A stretch of DNA of 64,000 bases from Lachnospiraceae bacterium (GCA_017621815.1 JAGASK010000052.1:186001-250000); one strand, 5' to 3'; counted from the first letter of the stretch, positions 44,064-53,989 are shown. Numbers and translations are program-made. Notes: generated by a model not told the origin, from the sequence alone.

Positions 44064-44900
44064 ATGGCAAAATCCTCGTCCAACAGAATTCTTGTAACAC
44101 CGTCCGCTTATGCCAGAAAACACTACCTTTATGTACAGGAGGCAGGCACCCTGCAAAGCCTGGAACCCCATGTCAGCAGACGTCAGAACCTGAATTCCTT
44201 CCTGCTTTTCGTTGTATTGGAAGGAGAAGGCATTCTGTTTTACAATGGAATCCGTCATAATATCTCAGCAGGTGACTGTGTCTGGATTGACTGTACCAAA
44301 CCTTATTTTCATGAAAGCAGTGCGGAACATCCATGGAGTTTAAAATGGGTGCATTTTAACGGCACGGAAGCAGGAAATTTTTATGATGCTTTTTTATCCC
44401 GGGGAAATTCATACCTTTTTCACCCCCGAAGCATCCTTCCCTTTACAGAAACATTAGACCAGCTTTATCTCTGTCACCAGAATAAAACTTCCCTGATGGA
44501 GCTTTCTTCAAATAAACTTATTACAGATATTATTACCCTTTGTTTTACCGAAAATGAATCTTTAAAGCAGGGAGAATATTCCATTCCCATAAAACTGCAG
44601 GAAATCCATACTTATCTTATGGAAAATTATCACCGGAAAATCACCCTGGAGGATTTATCCTCCCGCTTTTTTATCAGCAAATTTCACCTTTCACGGGAAT
44701 ATAAAAAAATCTACGGTACCACTATTTTAAATGATTTGACCTATCAGCGCATTTCCCATGCAAAATCAATGCTGCGGTTCAGCGATGATTCTATTGATAC
44801 AATAGCGCTCAGCTGCGGCTTTCAGGATTCCGGCTATTTTATCAAGGTTTTTAAAAAAGCGGAAAGCATGACTCCCCTGGAATACAGAAAAAAGTGGTAA
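44064..44900 (+). CDS. AraC-family transcriptional regulator
   Basis: 278 residues. A cupin-like sensing domain (about 25-140, LFVVLEGEGILFYNGIRHNISAGDCVWIDC) and a C-terminal double helix-turn-helix (about 180-275, ITLEDLSSRFFISKFHLSREYKKIYG and DSIDTIALSCGFQDSGYFIKVFKKAESMTPLEYRK). An AAAGGAG site precedes the ATG. It is divergent from gmd with 132 bases between, so control of the fucose genes is possible but unproven. Members of this type often sense sugars. Confidence 0.93.
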   Translation: MAKSSSNRILVTPSAYARKHYLYVQEAGTLQSLEPHVSRRQNLNSFLLFVVLEGEGILFYNGIRHNISAGDCVWIDCTKPYFHESSAEHPWSLKWVHFNGTEAGNFYDAFLSRGNSYLFHPRSILPFTETLDQLYLCHQNKTSLMELSSNKLITDIITLCFTENESLKQGEYSIPIKLQEIHTYLMENYHRKITLEDLSSRFFISKFHLSREYKKIYGTTILNDLTYQRISHAKSMLRFSDDSIDTIALSCGFQDSGYFIKVFKKAESMTPLEYRKKW

Positions 44901-44927
44901 GATTTATCTTCCACTTTTCGTGTTCCT

Positions 44928-45386
44928 TTAGAAAATATTGCCTATCACTGCTGCAATTATAATACCAAGAACAGCTCCTGCCAGAACCTGAAGAGGCGTA
45001 TGTCCTACAAATTCCTTTAACTTATCCTCCACAGTCATCTCTTTACCCATCTTGGTAAACATTTCCATCATCTCATTAAGCACTCTTGCCTGTATACCGG
45101 TTTCCCTGCGCACCCCCATAGCATCATACATAACTATAATGGCAAAAATAACTGCTATGGCAAATTCAAAGCTTCCTCCTCCGTATTTCATTCCTGTGGC
45201 TGTAGCCAGCGCGCAAACCGTAGCGGAATGGGAACTGGGCATACCGCCGCTTCCCACCATTCTCTCCGCAACAAACTTTTTATTGATAATCAGGTGTATA
45301 ATTGTCTTTAAAACCTGGGCTATAAACCACCCTAATATTGCTGATATCAGAACTACATTGTTAAAAACTTCTGCCAGAAAATCCAT
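44928..45386 (-). CDS. Divergent PAP2-family membrane protein (DUF212 type)
   Basis: 152 residues, about four helices. Recognised by GWFIAQVLKTIIHLI, GSGGMPSSHSATVCALATATG and AVIFAIIVMYDAMGVRRETG, ending with HTPLQVLAGAVLGIIIA. The PSSHS and later HTP segments are relics of the PAP2 phosphatase motifs. Family function unknown; lipid phosphate hydrolysis is plausible. Its stop lies 28 bases from the convergent AraC gene. Confidence 0.9.
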   Translation of the reverse strand: MDFLAEVFNNVVLISAILGWFIAQVLKTIIHLIINKKFVAERMVGSGGMPSSHSATVCALATATGMKYGGGSFEFAIAVIFAIIVMYDAMGVRRETGIQARVLNEMMEMFTKMGKEMTVEDKLKEFVGHTPLQVLAGAVLGIIIAAVIGNIF

Positions 45387-45537
45387 TGCTTCCTCTTCCC
45401 TGATAAATCTTTTTGTCTTTGGTTATAAATTTACCCAACCAGTTATATCTTACCCTTAATTTGCAGTTTGTACAAGTCATAGCATTATTTGTAACAAAAT
45501 TTTAATATTTTTGTATAACATTTTACACATTTTTCTA

Positions 45538-45566
45538 GTGACGGTAGATTTCATCTGTGTTATAAT
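45538..45566 (+). promoter_or_regulatory. Promoter of the DUF3048 lipoprotein gene
   Basis: GTGACG (45538-45543), 17-base spacer, TATAAT (45561-45566). The start near 45573 gives a 5' leader of about 54 bases and rules out the upstream ATG at 45576. Confidence 0.65.
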
Positions 45567-45626
45567 ATCAGCTGTATGGATTTGCGCCGGCAAATCCCCA
45601 TTTACTATGAAAGTGAGGAAATTTCG

Positions 45627-46781
45627 ATGAAAAGATTACAAGTTCTTTTTCTTGTAGCCTTGTCTTCATCTCTTTTATTGTTTGGCTGTGGAAAAAGCGA
45701 AGAAACATCTTCTCCTGTTGTTGACCCTATTGTAGAGGCACAGCCGCAGGCAACCGAAAGTGCTGCTTCTGAAGAAGAGACTGAAGAAGAGGATACGGAA
45801 ACCCCTCCCGCGGAAGGCATGGTTAGAAGCCGCCTGACCAATGAATGGGTTGATGAAGAAATTGCCAAGACTCGTCCTATTGCTGTTATGGTACCTAACT
45901 CAAAAACAGCAAGCCAGTATGGTTTATCTGATGCTTCTGTTTTATATGAATGCAATGTAGAAGGCAGCATGACCAGACTTATGGCTCTCTGGGAAGACTG
46001 GAGCAACATGGACAAGATTGGTAATATCAGAAGCTGCCGTGATTATTACTTATACTGGGCGTTTGAATGGGATGCTATTTATATTCACTACGGCGGACCT
46101 TTCTACATAGACACCCTGATTGAAAGAGCCGATACCCAGAATATCAACTGTATTGATTACAGTAAAGCATCTTACAGGGACAGTGCTAAAAACTCAACAG
46201 ATAATGCTTTTACCAGCACTTCAAATATTGAAGATGCAATCGCACATTACGGATATCCTACCAAATACAGGGACGGTTATGCTGACGAGCATCATTATCA
46301 GTTTGCATCTTCTTCAGAACCCAATACACTGGAACAGTACAGCGATGCAATTACTGCAAATAAAATTGATATGTCTCCTGCTTATCCTGTTACCAACTGC
46401 TACTTCATTTATAATGAAGAAACAGGATTGTATGACAGATACCAGCACTTATCAGGTGACAGCGACGGTCCCCATATAGACCTTGCCAATAACAAGCAGC
46501 TGGCTTTCAAAAATATTCTGATTCAGAATACTTACTTTGAAGTAAGAGACCAGAAAGGTTACCTGGCATTCCAGTGCCACGATACCACAAGAGATGGCTG
46601 GTTCTTTACAAACGGAAAAGGCATCCATGTAACATGGGAAAAGACTTCTGACTATGGCGCTACCAGATATTACGATGATAACGGAAACGAAATCAAATTG
46701 AATACCGGCAAGACCATGGTTTGTATCGTTGAAGATGGTGATACATTTAATGTAGATGATAAAACCATTGAATCTAATTAA
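45627..46781 (+). CDS. DUF3048-family lipoprotein (YerB-like)
   Basis: 385 residues from the ATG at 45627, with GAGGA upstream. A lipoprotein signal (KRLQVLFLVALSSSLLLFGC) gives a lipid-anchored Cys near residue 21. An acidic Glu/Thr-rich spacer (about 28-65) precedes the folded domain, which carries RPIAVMVPNSKTASQYGLSDASVLYE and GNIRSCRDYYLYWAFEWDAIYIHYGG, typical of DUF3048. Surface-anchored, function unknown. Monocistronic. Confidence 0.92.
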   Translation: MKRLQVLFLVALSSSLLLFGCGKSEETSSPVVDPIVEAQPQATESAASEEETEEEDTETPPAEGMVRSRLTNEWVDEEIAKTRPIAVMVPNSKTASQYGLSDASVLYECNVEGSMTRLMALWEDWSNMDKIGNIRSCRDYYLYWAFEWDAIYIHYGGPFYIDTLIERADTQNINCIDYSKASYRDSAKNSTDNAFTSTSNIEDAIAHYGYPTKYRDGYADEHHYQFASSSEPNTLEQYSDAITANKIDMSPAYPVTNCYFIYNEETGLYDRYQHLSGDSDGPHIDLANNKQLAFKNILIQNTYFEVRDQKGYLAFQCHDTTRDGWFFTNGKGIHVTWEKTSDYGATRYYDDNGNEIKLNTGKTMVCIVEDGDTFNVDDKTIESN

Positions 46782-46811
46782 TGAATGAAATGGATGCGTG
46801 GTTTGCACCTC

Positions 46812-46848
46812 TAAAAATACCGCCGGGAATTTTCATTCCCGGCGGTAT
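46812..46848. terminator. Strong hairpin between DUF3048 and sigma-factor genes
   Basis: ATACCGCCGGGAAT (46817-46830) pairs perfectly over 14 bp with 46835-46848. The minus strand is followed by TTTTTAG, so it clearly terminates the sigma-factor transcript; termination on the plus strand is plausible. Confidence 0.8.
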
Positions 46849-46851
46849 AAA

Positions 46852-46890
46852 TTATTCATATTAATAAAGTTTGCAAAGTGTACTTTCTAT
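46852..46890. repeat. Diverged copy of the dispersed palindromic repeat
   Basis: ATTATTCATATTAATAAAG...TTTGCAAAGTGTACTTTCTATTATTTC aligns with the copy at about 57527-57572, with most of both arms kept. Confidence 0.45.
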
Positions 46891-48515
46891 TATTTCATAA
46901 CACTCATCCAGCAGCCTTCTGCGCCAATACCGTTTTCAGGCGGTATGAGAATTCCTTTTTCAATAAGAGCTTCAACAACAGAATCAAGAACCGGCATATT
47001 CGCAAGCGTATTTGCAAGCCGCCATTCACCGAGCAGATAGTCAGGAACGACTTTTTTGATCAATACCGCAATCTTTTCGGCAACAACCTGAGCATCTTCC
47101 TCAAAGAAGCCTTTGTAAAGACCCTTGCTGATGTCAAAGAGTCTGCCCATGTCCTGCACTGCACTCACGAGAATCTTTGTATAAAGCATATCTCCTTCAC
47201 GGTACAAATACCCACTCTCTATTGCCTTTGCTGCATGTTCCTTTCCCGCTTCAGACAAAGAAGATACTTCCAATCCGTTGATTGCCCGAAGTGCCAGCTG
47301 AATCTGAGGATCATTGGAGACATTCCATCCACAGCTGAAATGTTTCCTGATACGTGTGATATAAATATTGCTCAGATAAATCTCGGAAAAACCGCATACA
47401 TTTTCTGCTTCGATTTCATCCCAGCCTCCGCCGTAGCATTTATTGTTATCAACATAACCGAATACGCTGAAAGGACGGTCAGCTTTTTCTGTCTGTGAGA
47501 AGTATTTTTCAGCCAGGATGCTGTCAACATTATCAGAAAAAGCCCTCGACATTGTAAACACCTGCTGCCAAATGATCAGATTCAAATCAACCTTCTTGTT
47601 AAGATACGGAAACGAAAGGTATTCTTCTTTATGTCTTTCAATATACTCCGAAATAATGCCGCAAATTTTCGGAATCTGCTCAACATATAAGGAGTGAGCT
47701 TTTTCGATTACATCTTTATCCAACAGAATGAAATTGATAGCATATTTGCCACTGTCCATTTGGCGAAGAAGACCATATTTACCGTTTTCACCTTTCGTAA
47801 GGATTTCAAGTTCTTCCTCTACATAGACAGTAGGAACATTCAGTTCTTCTGCAATCTCAGATGCGCTCATAGGCTTTTTATGGCAAAGCCATACGATATG
47901 CTTTGAAAATAATCTGGAGCAAACATCCCTCGGATCCCCCCAACAGGGATTACCGGTTCCCCAAATAACATAATTAATTTTGTCAAGAGATAGCGGTCTA
48001 TCATAGGTTTCTGCCATTTCTTCTACCTCGCTTTTAATTTTTTGTCTGGCTGAAAACAATCTCTGACGTACAGCACCATCGCTGGTATTTTGCTGCTTTG
48101 CTATTTCCGCAGTGGATAAACCGTCTATGTAGTACATAATCATTACTTCACGGTAGGCTTTGGTAAGGAATGCAATGCGCCGATAGACTTTTCCAAGTAA
48201 CTCGCTGCCATCATCCTCTTGTTCTTTGCCAGGAATATATTGCAGGACATCATCAGCATCACCATCATAAAATGTATCTGCATATTTTCTTCTGTTGCTT
48301 GAAAAATCAGCATACACATTCCGGGCAACTCTCCAAATAAATGAATACAAACTTATGATTTCTCCATCTGTATTAGCCGCCTTGACCAGGGCAAAAATTA
48401 TGTCCGAACACAGTTCCTGGGCTTCGTAACTGTCATTAGTGCGCACATAACAAAATCCAAATAGTTTGTCCAACAGGTCACCGTCAAGATATTTCAGCAG
48501 TTCTTGTTTTTTCAT
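46890..48515 (-). CDS. Sigma-70 family factor with a long C-terminal extension
   Basis: 541 residues, three times the ECF norm. Residues 1-165 are a complete ECF-like sigma: region 2 (AQELCSDIIFALVKA, YSFIWRVARNVYADF) and region 4 (YREVMIMYYIDGLSTAEIAKQQNTSDGAVRQRLFSARQKI). Then a winged-helix-like segment (about 205-245, HKKPMSASEIAEELNVPTVYVEEELEILTKGE) and some 290 residues with no family I recognise. No membrane helix and no anti-sigma gene beside it. The extension may hold a sensor that replaces a separate anti-sigma (inference). Confidence 0.82.
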   Translation of the reverse strand: MKKQELLKYLDGDLLDKLFGFCYVRTNDSYEAQELCSDIIFALVKAANTDGEIISLYSFIWRVARNVYADFSSNRRKYADTFYDGDADDVLQYIPGKEQEDDGSELLGKVYRRIAFLTKAYREVMIMYYIDGLSTAEIAKQQNTSDGAVRQRLFSARQKIKSEVEEMAETYDRPLSLDKINYVIWGTGNPCWGDPRDVCSRLFSKHIVWLCHKKPMSASEIAEELNVPTVYVEEELEILTKGENGKYGLLRQMDSGKYAINFILLDKDVIEKAHSLYVEQIPKICGIISEYIERHKEEYLSFPYLNKKVDLNLIIWQQVFTMSRAFSDNVDSILAEKYFSQTEKADRPFSVFGYVDNNKCYGGGWDEIEAENVCGFSEIYLSNIYITRIRKHFSCGWNVSNDPQIQLALRAINGLEVSSLSEAGKEHAAKAIESGYLYREGDMLYTKILVSAVQDMGRLFDISKGLYKGFFEEDAQVVAEKIAVLIKKVVPDYLLGEWRLANTLANMPVLDSVVEALIEKGILIPPENGIGAEGCWMSVMK

Positions 48516-48657
48516 GGTTTCACTCCAGGCGATTGATCAATGCTTTCACCTATATAGTCTGTGGAAACAGCAATTTGTTAGGTAAGATTAGGATATTATT
48601 ATACTTTGCTTTTATATTCTTAATAACATTGAAGCCTTGATTCCTGTTCTTTATAGT

Positions 48658-48684
48658 ATAAAAGTGCTGCCTGCCGGCAGCACT
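48658..48684 (-). terminator. Terminator of ptsH
   Basis: AGTGCTGCC (48663-48671) pairs perfectly over 9 bp with GGCAGCACT (48676-48684) around a TGCC loop. The minus strand continues TTTTATAC. Confidence 0.8.
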
Positions 48685-48690
48685 CATTAC

Positions 48691-48954
48691 TTATTCTCCT
48701 AATCCGTTTTCAATTGCATTAACCAATGTCTGCAGGGCCTGCGACTCATCTGCTCCTTCACAGACAATCTCAATCTCGTCACCGCATTTCACACATGCCC
48801 CCAGCACACTCAGTACGCTTTTGGCATTTGCTGTATTGCCCCTGAACGTAAAGGTTATTAACGACTTAAACTGCATCGCTTCCTTACACAAAATTCCAGC
48901 CGGTCTAAGATGCAGACCCGTCGGGTTCTTAATAACCACCTTTTGGCTTACCAT
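48691..48954 (-). CDS. ptsH: Phosphocarrier protein HPr
   Basis: 87 residues. Carries phosphate from enzyme I to sugar-specific PTS enzymes via His15, visible in GLHLRP (Ala16 of the consensus is Leu here). Regulatory Ser46 is present in NAKSVLSVLG, the HPr kinase target. No ptsI gene follows. It lies downstream of glmM, 72 bases after that gene's stop, and has its own terminator. The second HPr homologue in the window (23.4 kb) lacks His15. Confidence 0.93.
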   Translation of the reverse strand: MVSQKVVIKNPTGLHLRPAGILCKEAMQFKSLITFTFRGNTANAKSVLSVLGACVKCGDEIEIVCEGADESQALQTLVNAIENGLGE

Positions 48955-49026
48955 TCTCTGTTTCCCTCCAATTCATTTGCTTCCCACTACCCTAACTATA
49001 TCATTTTCCCCCATGTTTCACAAGTG

Positions 49027-50376
49027 TTACAACATGATATTTTGAATCAGTTCAGCCAGCTGTCTCGCCTCTTTTTCTATCATCTGCTGGTCTTTTCCTT
49101 CTATCATAACACGTACAAGAGGTTCTGTTCCCGAAGGGCGGATTAACACTCTTCCTTCACCTGCAAACTTATCGGTGAGCTTCGCAATGGCATCTGCAAT
49201 TTCAGGGTACTCCATATATTTCTCTTTTTTATGATTCGGTACTTTGGCATTAACCAGTGCCTGAGGAAGCACTTCCATAACGGAAGCCAGTTCAGATAAT
49301 TTTTTACCTGTTTCCACCATGACCTGAAGCAGATGAAGTGCGCTTAACAGCCCGTCACCTGTTGTATTTTCTTTCAAAAATATAATATGTCCTGACTGCT
49401 CTCCTCCAAGACTGGCGCCTATTTCTTTCATATGCTCAAGCACATACCTGTCACCCACTTTGGTCTGGTCCACTTTAATTCCTTTTTCCTCAGCCATCAG
49501 GAAAAATCCCAGATTACTCATAACAGTGGCAACAATGGTATCACCGGCAAGTTCGCCTTTTTCTTTCATATGATTGCCGACAATAGCCATAATCTGGTCC
49601 CCGTCAATTACATTGCCAAGCTCGTCAACGGCCATAAGTCTGTCAGCATCCCCGTCGAATGCAAGCCCTACATCGGCTTTTTCATAAACTACACGGGCAC
49701 GGATTTCTTCCATATGGGTAGAGCCGCAATTTGCATTAATATTGGTACCGTCCGGCATATTATGGATGGCAACCACATTGCCGCCCAATTCCTTCAAAGC
49801 TTCTACTGAAGTATAATAGGAAGCTCCTTCCGCACAATCCACCACTATTTTTAAATGCGATAAATCCACATTTACCGACTGAATGGAATGATTAATATAC
49901 TCCTCCCTTGCATCAGTACGGTATTTAATCTTACCTACATTGGCACCAATCGGAAATTTAATTCCGTTCATATTGCTTTTTATCAGCGCTTCTATTTCAT
50001 CTTCCAGGGCATCCGGCAGTTTATATCCGTTTCCGTCGAAAAACTTAATTCCGTTGAATTCCACAGGATTATGGGACGCAGATATAACAACTCCCGCATC
50101 CACCTTATATTTTCTGGTAAGATACGCCACCGCAGGAGTCGGAATCACGCCTACATATACGGCATTGGCTCCCACAGAACAAATTCCTGCCATCAATGCG
50201 TTGGCAAGCATATCGCCTGAAATACGGGTATCACACCCCACCATTATTGTCGGCCTGTGTTCGTTTTCTTTGGTAAGTACGAATGCACCTGCCTGACCGA
50301 GCTGCATGGCAAGAAGCGGTGTTAATTCATCATTTGCCACTCCTCTGACGCCATCAGTACCAAATAATCTGCCCAT
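49027..50376 (-). CDS. glmM: Phosphoglucosamine mutase
   Basis: 449 residues. Converts glucosamine-6-phosphate to glucosamine-1-phosphate for UDP-GlcNAc and wall synthesis. The N-terminus [16 protein letters not shown], phosphoserine loop [16 protein letters not shown] (about 97-112), metal loop [14 protein letters not shown] and phosphate-binding [12 protein letters not shown] are intact. Third gene of the cdaA-cdaR-glmM operon; GlmM binds and inhibits the diadenylate cyclase CdaA in other Firmicutes. Confidence 0.98.
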   Translation of the reverse strand: MGRLFGTDGVRGVANDELTPLLAMQLGQAGAFVLTKENEHRPTIMVGCDTRISGDMLANALMAGICSVGANAVYVGVIPTPAVAYLTRKYKVDAGVVISASHNPVEFNGIKFFDGNGYKLPDALEDEIEALIKSNMNGIKFPIGANVGKIKYRTDAREEYINHSIQSVNVDLSHLKIVVDCAEGASYYTSVEALKELGGNVVAIHNMPDGTNINANCGSTHMEEIRARVVYEKADVGLAFDGDADRLMAVDELGNVIDGDQIMAIVGNHMKEKGELAGDTIVATVMSNLGFFLMAEEKGIKVDQTKVGDRYVLEHMKEIGASLGGEQSGHIIFLKENTTGDGLLSALHLLQVMVETGKKLSELASVMEVLPQALVNAKVPNHKKEKYMEYPEIADAIAKLTDKFAGEGRVLIRPSGTEPLVRVMIEGKDQQMIEKEARQLAELIQNIML

Positions 50377-50379
50377 CCT

Positions 50380-51657
50380 TTATTCCTCCATCTTTGATAA
50401 ATGCATAGTCACCATTACAGGTTCAACCATTCTGATATTGTCAGGCAGACCGAAATCAACCTCCACCTGATAATACCCTTCAACCGGCTCTGTCATTTCT
50501 TCTTCTGCCATCCACGCGGTAATATCTACAGTACCTTCTATGTCTCCGGCACGAAGAGCCGAAACATCAGAAGAAAGTCCAATCACTTCAATATCAAAGC
50601 TTTCGCCCAATTCGGAAATCGATGCACGGAAGCCTTCCGGTATATTAGTAACTCTTACTTTCTCGCCGCTTATCTCCAGTTTTCTGGAAATTTCCTGCTG
50701 AATATGAATAGTTACCGTTACTTTGGCCTGGGCGCTGTCTGCCAGATACGTATTTTCAGGCAGATAGTTCCGTATGTCAACTTCTGTGGTATAATCTTCA
50801 TTTTGGCCGGAGATATCTATTGCTTCTGCAGGAATTTCTATGCTGTTTATATTCCGCAGCACACTGCTCTTTCCTGCCAGCGTCACTGATTCAATACTGC
50901 TTTCAATCTCTCCGTATTCCCTGTATCCTGCCTGCGGCGTACCGGTCACATTGAAATGTACGGGTACTTCTGCCGTCTCATAAATATTTATCTTCACGCC
51001 CACCGATTTAATATTCTGGGTTACTCTGCTGTCCTGAATCAGGTTATCGTCAGCATCGTATAAACGAATCTCGGCATTTGTGCCAATATCGCTGGTAAAG
51101 CCTGCAACATCAACTTCAACTGTTGCTTTTGTAATCTGGCTGACTATAGAATCCGGTCCTGATATTCTCACAAGATTCTGCTCTGTGGTAACTTCTCCCA
51201 CCAGATATCCGGTTTCAACCTCGCCAAGCAGAGTTGTCTTAAGGGCAAGTGTCTTGGTCCGCTTATTTTCTATATTTAATTTTACGGTATCGATACTGCC
51301 TTTTATGCTCTCCACATCATTGGTGTATAAGTTGGTTGACAGTTTTATACTGATAGTATCCAGGCTGCTGAGTTCGCTTACATCTGCAGTAGCAACAATA
51401 TTACTGGCATTTAAGGAACTGATAATAGAACGCGGAGCCCATATCGTTACTGTATCAATTACATCCGTATCATCAAGCACCTCATATACCTGCCCGGAAT
51501 CGGTAATCAATTCCGTGTTAAGCAGCTTAACGGGTATATCTCTGAATGTCTTATCAACTGTGGGATTGTTCATATTATTCACAACCATCCAAAGCAAAAA
51601 TGCAAAGAACACGGATATAATTTTCAGGCTGATATTAAATCTAATCTTATTTTTCAC
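50380..51657 (-). CDS. cdaR: YbbR-domain regulator of the diadenylate cyclase
   Basis: 425 residues. One N-terminal helix (about 7-27) anchors an extracytoplasmic chain of about four YbbR repeats (beta-rich, for example SLDTISIKLSTNLYTNDV, SIESVTLAGKSSVLRNINSI). CdaR modulates CdaA activity across the membrane in other Firmicutes. It overlaps cdaA by 11 bases and lies 3 bases before glmM, the conserved order. Confidence 0.95.
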   Translation of the reverse strand: MKNKIRFNISLKIISVFFAFLLWMVVNNMNNPTVDKTFRDIPVKLLNTELITDSGQVYEVLDDTDVIDTVTIWAPRSIISSLNASNIVATADVSELSSLDTISIKLSTNLYTNDVESIKGSIDTVKLNIENKRTKTLALKTTLLGEVETGYLVGEVTTEQNLVRISGPDSIVSQITKATVEVDVAGFTSDIGTNAEIRLYDADDNLIQDSRVTQNIKSVGVKINIYETAEVPVHFNVTGTPQAGYREYGEIESSIESVTLAGKSSVLRNINSIEIPAEAIDISGQNEDYTTEVDIRNYLPENTYLADSAQAKVTVTIHIQQEISRKLEISGEKVRVTNIPEGFRASISELGESFDIEVIGLSSDVSALRAGDIEGTVDITAWMAEEEMTEPVEGYYQVEVDFGLPDNIRMVEPVMVTMHLSKMEE

Positions 51658-52519
51658 CTTTAGACCGCCCTTTCCACAAAATATGCTTCTTCGTATCTTC
51701 CTCGGGCTTATTCTGTATTAACCTGAGCTTCTCCTTGACAGCCTCTCCATCCAGATTCCGTTCCAGACTCCCCTCATAAGCGACACTGATTTTACCTGTT
51801 TCTTCCGAAACAATAATTGTCAGGGAATCCGTTGCCTCTGAGATTCCCACTCCGGCGCGGTGCCTTGTTCCTAATTCCTTACTGAGAGCCATATTATCCG
51901 ACAAAGGCAGATAACAGGTGGCTGAAGTAATTCTGTTACCTCTTACAATCACAGCTCCGTCATGAAGGGGCGTATTTTTTTCAAAAATATTAATAAGCAG
52001 CTGGCTGGTAACAATGCCGTCCACATCAATTCCCGTTCTTTCATATTCAGCCAGAGACTGATTCTGTTCAACGACAATAAGGGCTCCGGTTTTCACCTTG
52101 CCCATTTCCACGCATGCTTTTGCTATTTCATTAATTGTTTTATCAGAGAACCTTCCGTTCTCTGTTGTCCTTATCGTATCAAAAGGAAGTATCGAGGAAA
52201 TAATATTTTTTCGCCCAAGGTCTTCAAGCGCTTTTCTCAGCTCCGGCTGCAGGATAACCACCACTGCCGTTACCGCTACTCCAAAGGCATTTTCCACAAT
52301 CCATAAAATTGTGTTCATTTCAAAAAAAGCCGCCACCAGAATAAAACCTGCAATTACAATAAATCCTTTTAATAATGACCAGGCTCTCGTATTTTTTATC
52401 CACAACAGAATATGGTATACCAAAAATGAAATAATCAGAATCTCAACAATATCCACCCATCTGATATTCCTGGGTATACGTGCCAAATATGTTTCTATAA
52501 ATTCATTTAGCTGAGACAT
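51647..52519 (-). CDS. cdaA: Diadenylate cyclase
   Basis: 290 residues. Makes cyclic di-AMP from two ATP, essential for potassium and wall homeostasis in many Firmicutes. Three N-terminal helices (about 20-95) precede the DAC (DisA_N) domain. Its catalytic motifs DGAVIVRG and GTRHRAGVG are intact. A basic C-terminal tail follows. First of the cdaA-cdaR-glmM set. Confidence 0.97.
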   Translation of the reverse strand: MSQLNEFIETYLARIPRNIRWVDIVEILIISFLVYHILLWIKNTRAWSLLKGFIVIAGFILVAAFFEMNTILWIVENAFGVAVTAVVVILQPELRKALEDLGRKNIISSILPFDTIRTTENGRFSDKTINEIAKACVEMGKVKTGALIVVEQNQSLAEYERTGIDVDGIVTSQLLINIFEKNTPLHDGAVIVRGNRITSATCYLPLSDNMALSKELGTRHRAGVGISEATDSLTIIVSEETGKISVAYEGSLERNLDGEAVKEKLRLIQNKPEEDTKKHILWKGRSKGEK

Positions 52520-52554
52520 TTAAATTTCCCCATTACCCGCATTTTAATTCATTT

Positions 52555-53517
52555 CTATCTTTGAGACTGTGATGAGCCGGACGGCCTCTTTCTGGAGGTA
52601 TTAATTTTCTTTACAGTTCTGGAGGGAACAGCAACCGTAATCTTGGGCACTGCTTTTACATAATAATAGTATTCATCATCCTCAAACTGCACTTTTTCCG
52701 TCCTGCTGTAATCCACATGAAAGGCAAAAAACTCCACTATTTTCGCAATCAATACTGAAAAAACAGTTCCGATAATTAAATTTAAGATGGAAACATTTGT
52801 ATCAAACATCAGATCTCCAACCAGCAGAATCATTACATCCGCAAGTGCACCTGCAATGATTGCAATCGTCCATGCATAATCAACCGCCAGTCTTCTGATA
52901 AGATAAACCAGAATTATGGTTACTGCAAAGGCCGCTATTGTCAGAACCATTGCGCGATTATCCAAAAAGCCGTCAATAATGAACCTGAATCTGGTAGCAA
53001 TGTCTTCCGTTTCCATTCCCGACAATGTAGGCGCGCTGTCAGCAATATAATTAATTAAATATGTTACAATTATGCCGCAGCCTACGGAAATTGCTGAAGC
53101 CGGAGTTCCCAAAAGTCCCATTGTAAGAGGGATTACATAAGGGATTCCTATCATAAAACTGAGCGGAGTCAGCAAAACCACCAGCGTATCTTTCGGCGAA
53201 AACCGAAAATAAAGCAAAAATAAAATTAAAAACAGAACCAGTGTTATTGCGGCACATTCCAATGATAAGGCATACATATGCAGCACTGTAAATGCCGCTG
53301 CCAGAAATACAATAAAATTCATGGGCATAAAAGAACACATAAGTGAAGCTATCAGCACAATCGAAATATTATCCAGCCGATGCATATATCCAATCTTCCC
53401 ATTGATTATCATTAGTGTAACCAGGGCTAAAATCAACTTAAAAAGCGGTTTTAAATAAACTTCATACTTTGAAATAAAATTCTTAACATACTGTTTTGCA
53501 ACAAATAAAGTTGTCAT
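52555..53517 (-). CDS. Polytopic membrane protein of unknown function upstream of cdaA
   Basis: 320 residues with about nine helices, then a cytoplasmic tail of about 60 residues that holds EDDEYYYYVKAVPKI and ends in a basic Ser/Arg-rich segment. Family not recognised, though I think homologues occur at this position in other Lachnospiraceae. It lies 35 bases before cdaA on the same strand, so it may share regulation with cyclic di-AMP synthesis. The tyrosine-rich tail could be a partner-binding site (speculative). Confidence 0.7.
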   Translation of the reverse strand: MTTLFVAKQYVKNFISKYEVYLKPLFKLILALVTLMIINGKIGYMHRLDNISIVLIASLMCSFMPMNFIVFLAAAFTVLHMYALSLECAAITLVLFLILFLLYFRFSPKDTLVVLLTPLSFMIGIPYVIPLTMGLLGTPASAISVGCGIIVTYLINYIADSAPTLSGMETEDIATRFRFIIDGFLDNRAMVLTIAAFAVTIILVYLIRRLAVDYAWTIAIIAGALADVMILLVGDLMFDTNVSILNLIIGTVFSVLIAKIVEFFAFHVDYSRTEKVQFEDDEYYYYVKAVPKITVAVPSRTVKKINTSRKRPSGSSQSQR

Positions 53518-53575
53518 ATTATCTTCCTCGTTATTGTACCCGGTCCTTCAGGCGGATTTGGCCTGCATTACAAAC

Positions 53576-53962
53576 CTATTTGTCATACATTCCTGCCAGT
53601 TTTTTCAAATTGTTATAATATGTTTTCAGGCTTTTCTTTGCCCTGTTATATCTGTTAGCATACACTACATAAGATATTACGCCATATGCGCCGACAGTAC
53701 ATAAATATAAAATAATAACACTCTTTCCGAACGCCAGCAGATCCATTTTGTAAATATCCTGCATCAGCGTTTCAAAGTTATAAAATACATACGCAGCAAA
53801 CACCGCCAAAAAAGAAACAGTTGCGGCAACAACGGATTTTAACACCTGAAATCCGATGTAATCGCCTCTGAAATAATTTAAAATGTTAATATCCTTTTTT
53901 CCTTTACCGGATTCATAGGATGCCATCCTGGTCATTAATATGACCTTATCTTCATTAATCAT
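53576..53962 (-). CDS. Small two-helix membrane protein
   Basis: 128 residues: a polar N-terminus (about 1-38), two helices (about 42-64 and 80-102) and a basic C-terminal amphipathic segment (RYNRAKKSLKTYYNNLKKLAGMYDK). Unknown family. It lies between yvyF (27 bases upstream) and the larger membrane protein (58 bases downstream), all co-directional. Confidence 0.65.
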   Translation of the reverse strand: MINEDKVILMTRMASYESGKGKKDINILNYFRGDYIGFQVLKSVVAATVSFLAVFAAYVFYNFETLMQDIYKMDLLAFGKSVIILYLCTVGAYGVISYVVYANRYNRAKKSLKTYYNNLKKLAGMYDK

Positions 53963-53989
53963 GTCTTTGCCTTTCTGTGCGGCGCTGCT

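Noticed and set aside
48516-48657. Regulatory RNA between ptsH and the sigma-factor gene
   Set aside because: Only a weak TATAAT-type promoter can be suggested; no convincing structure beyond the ptsH terminator.
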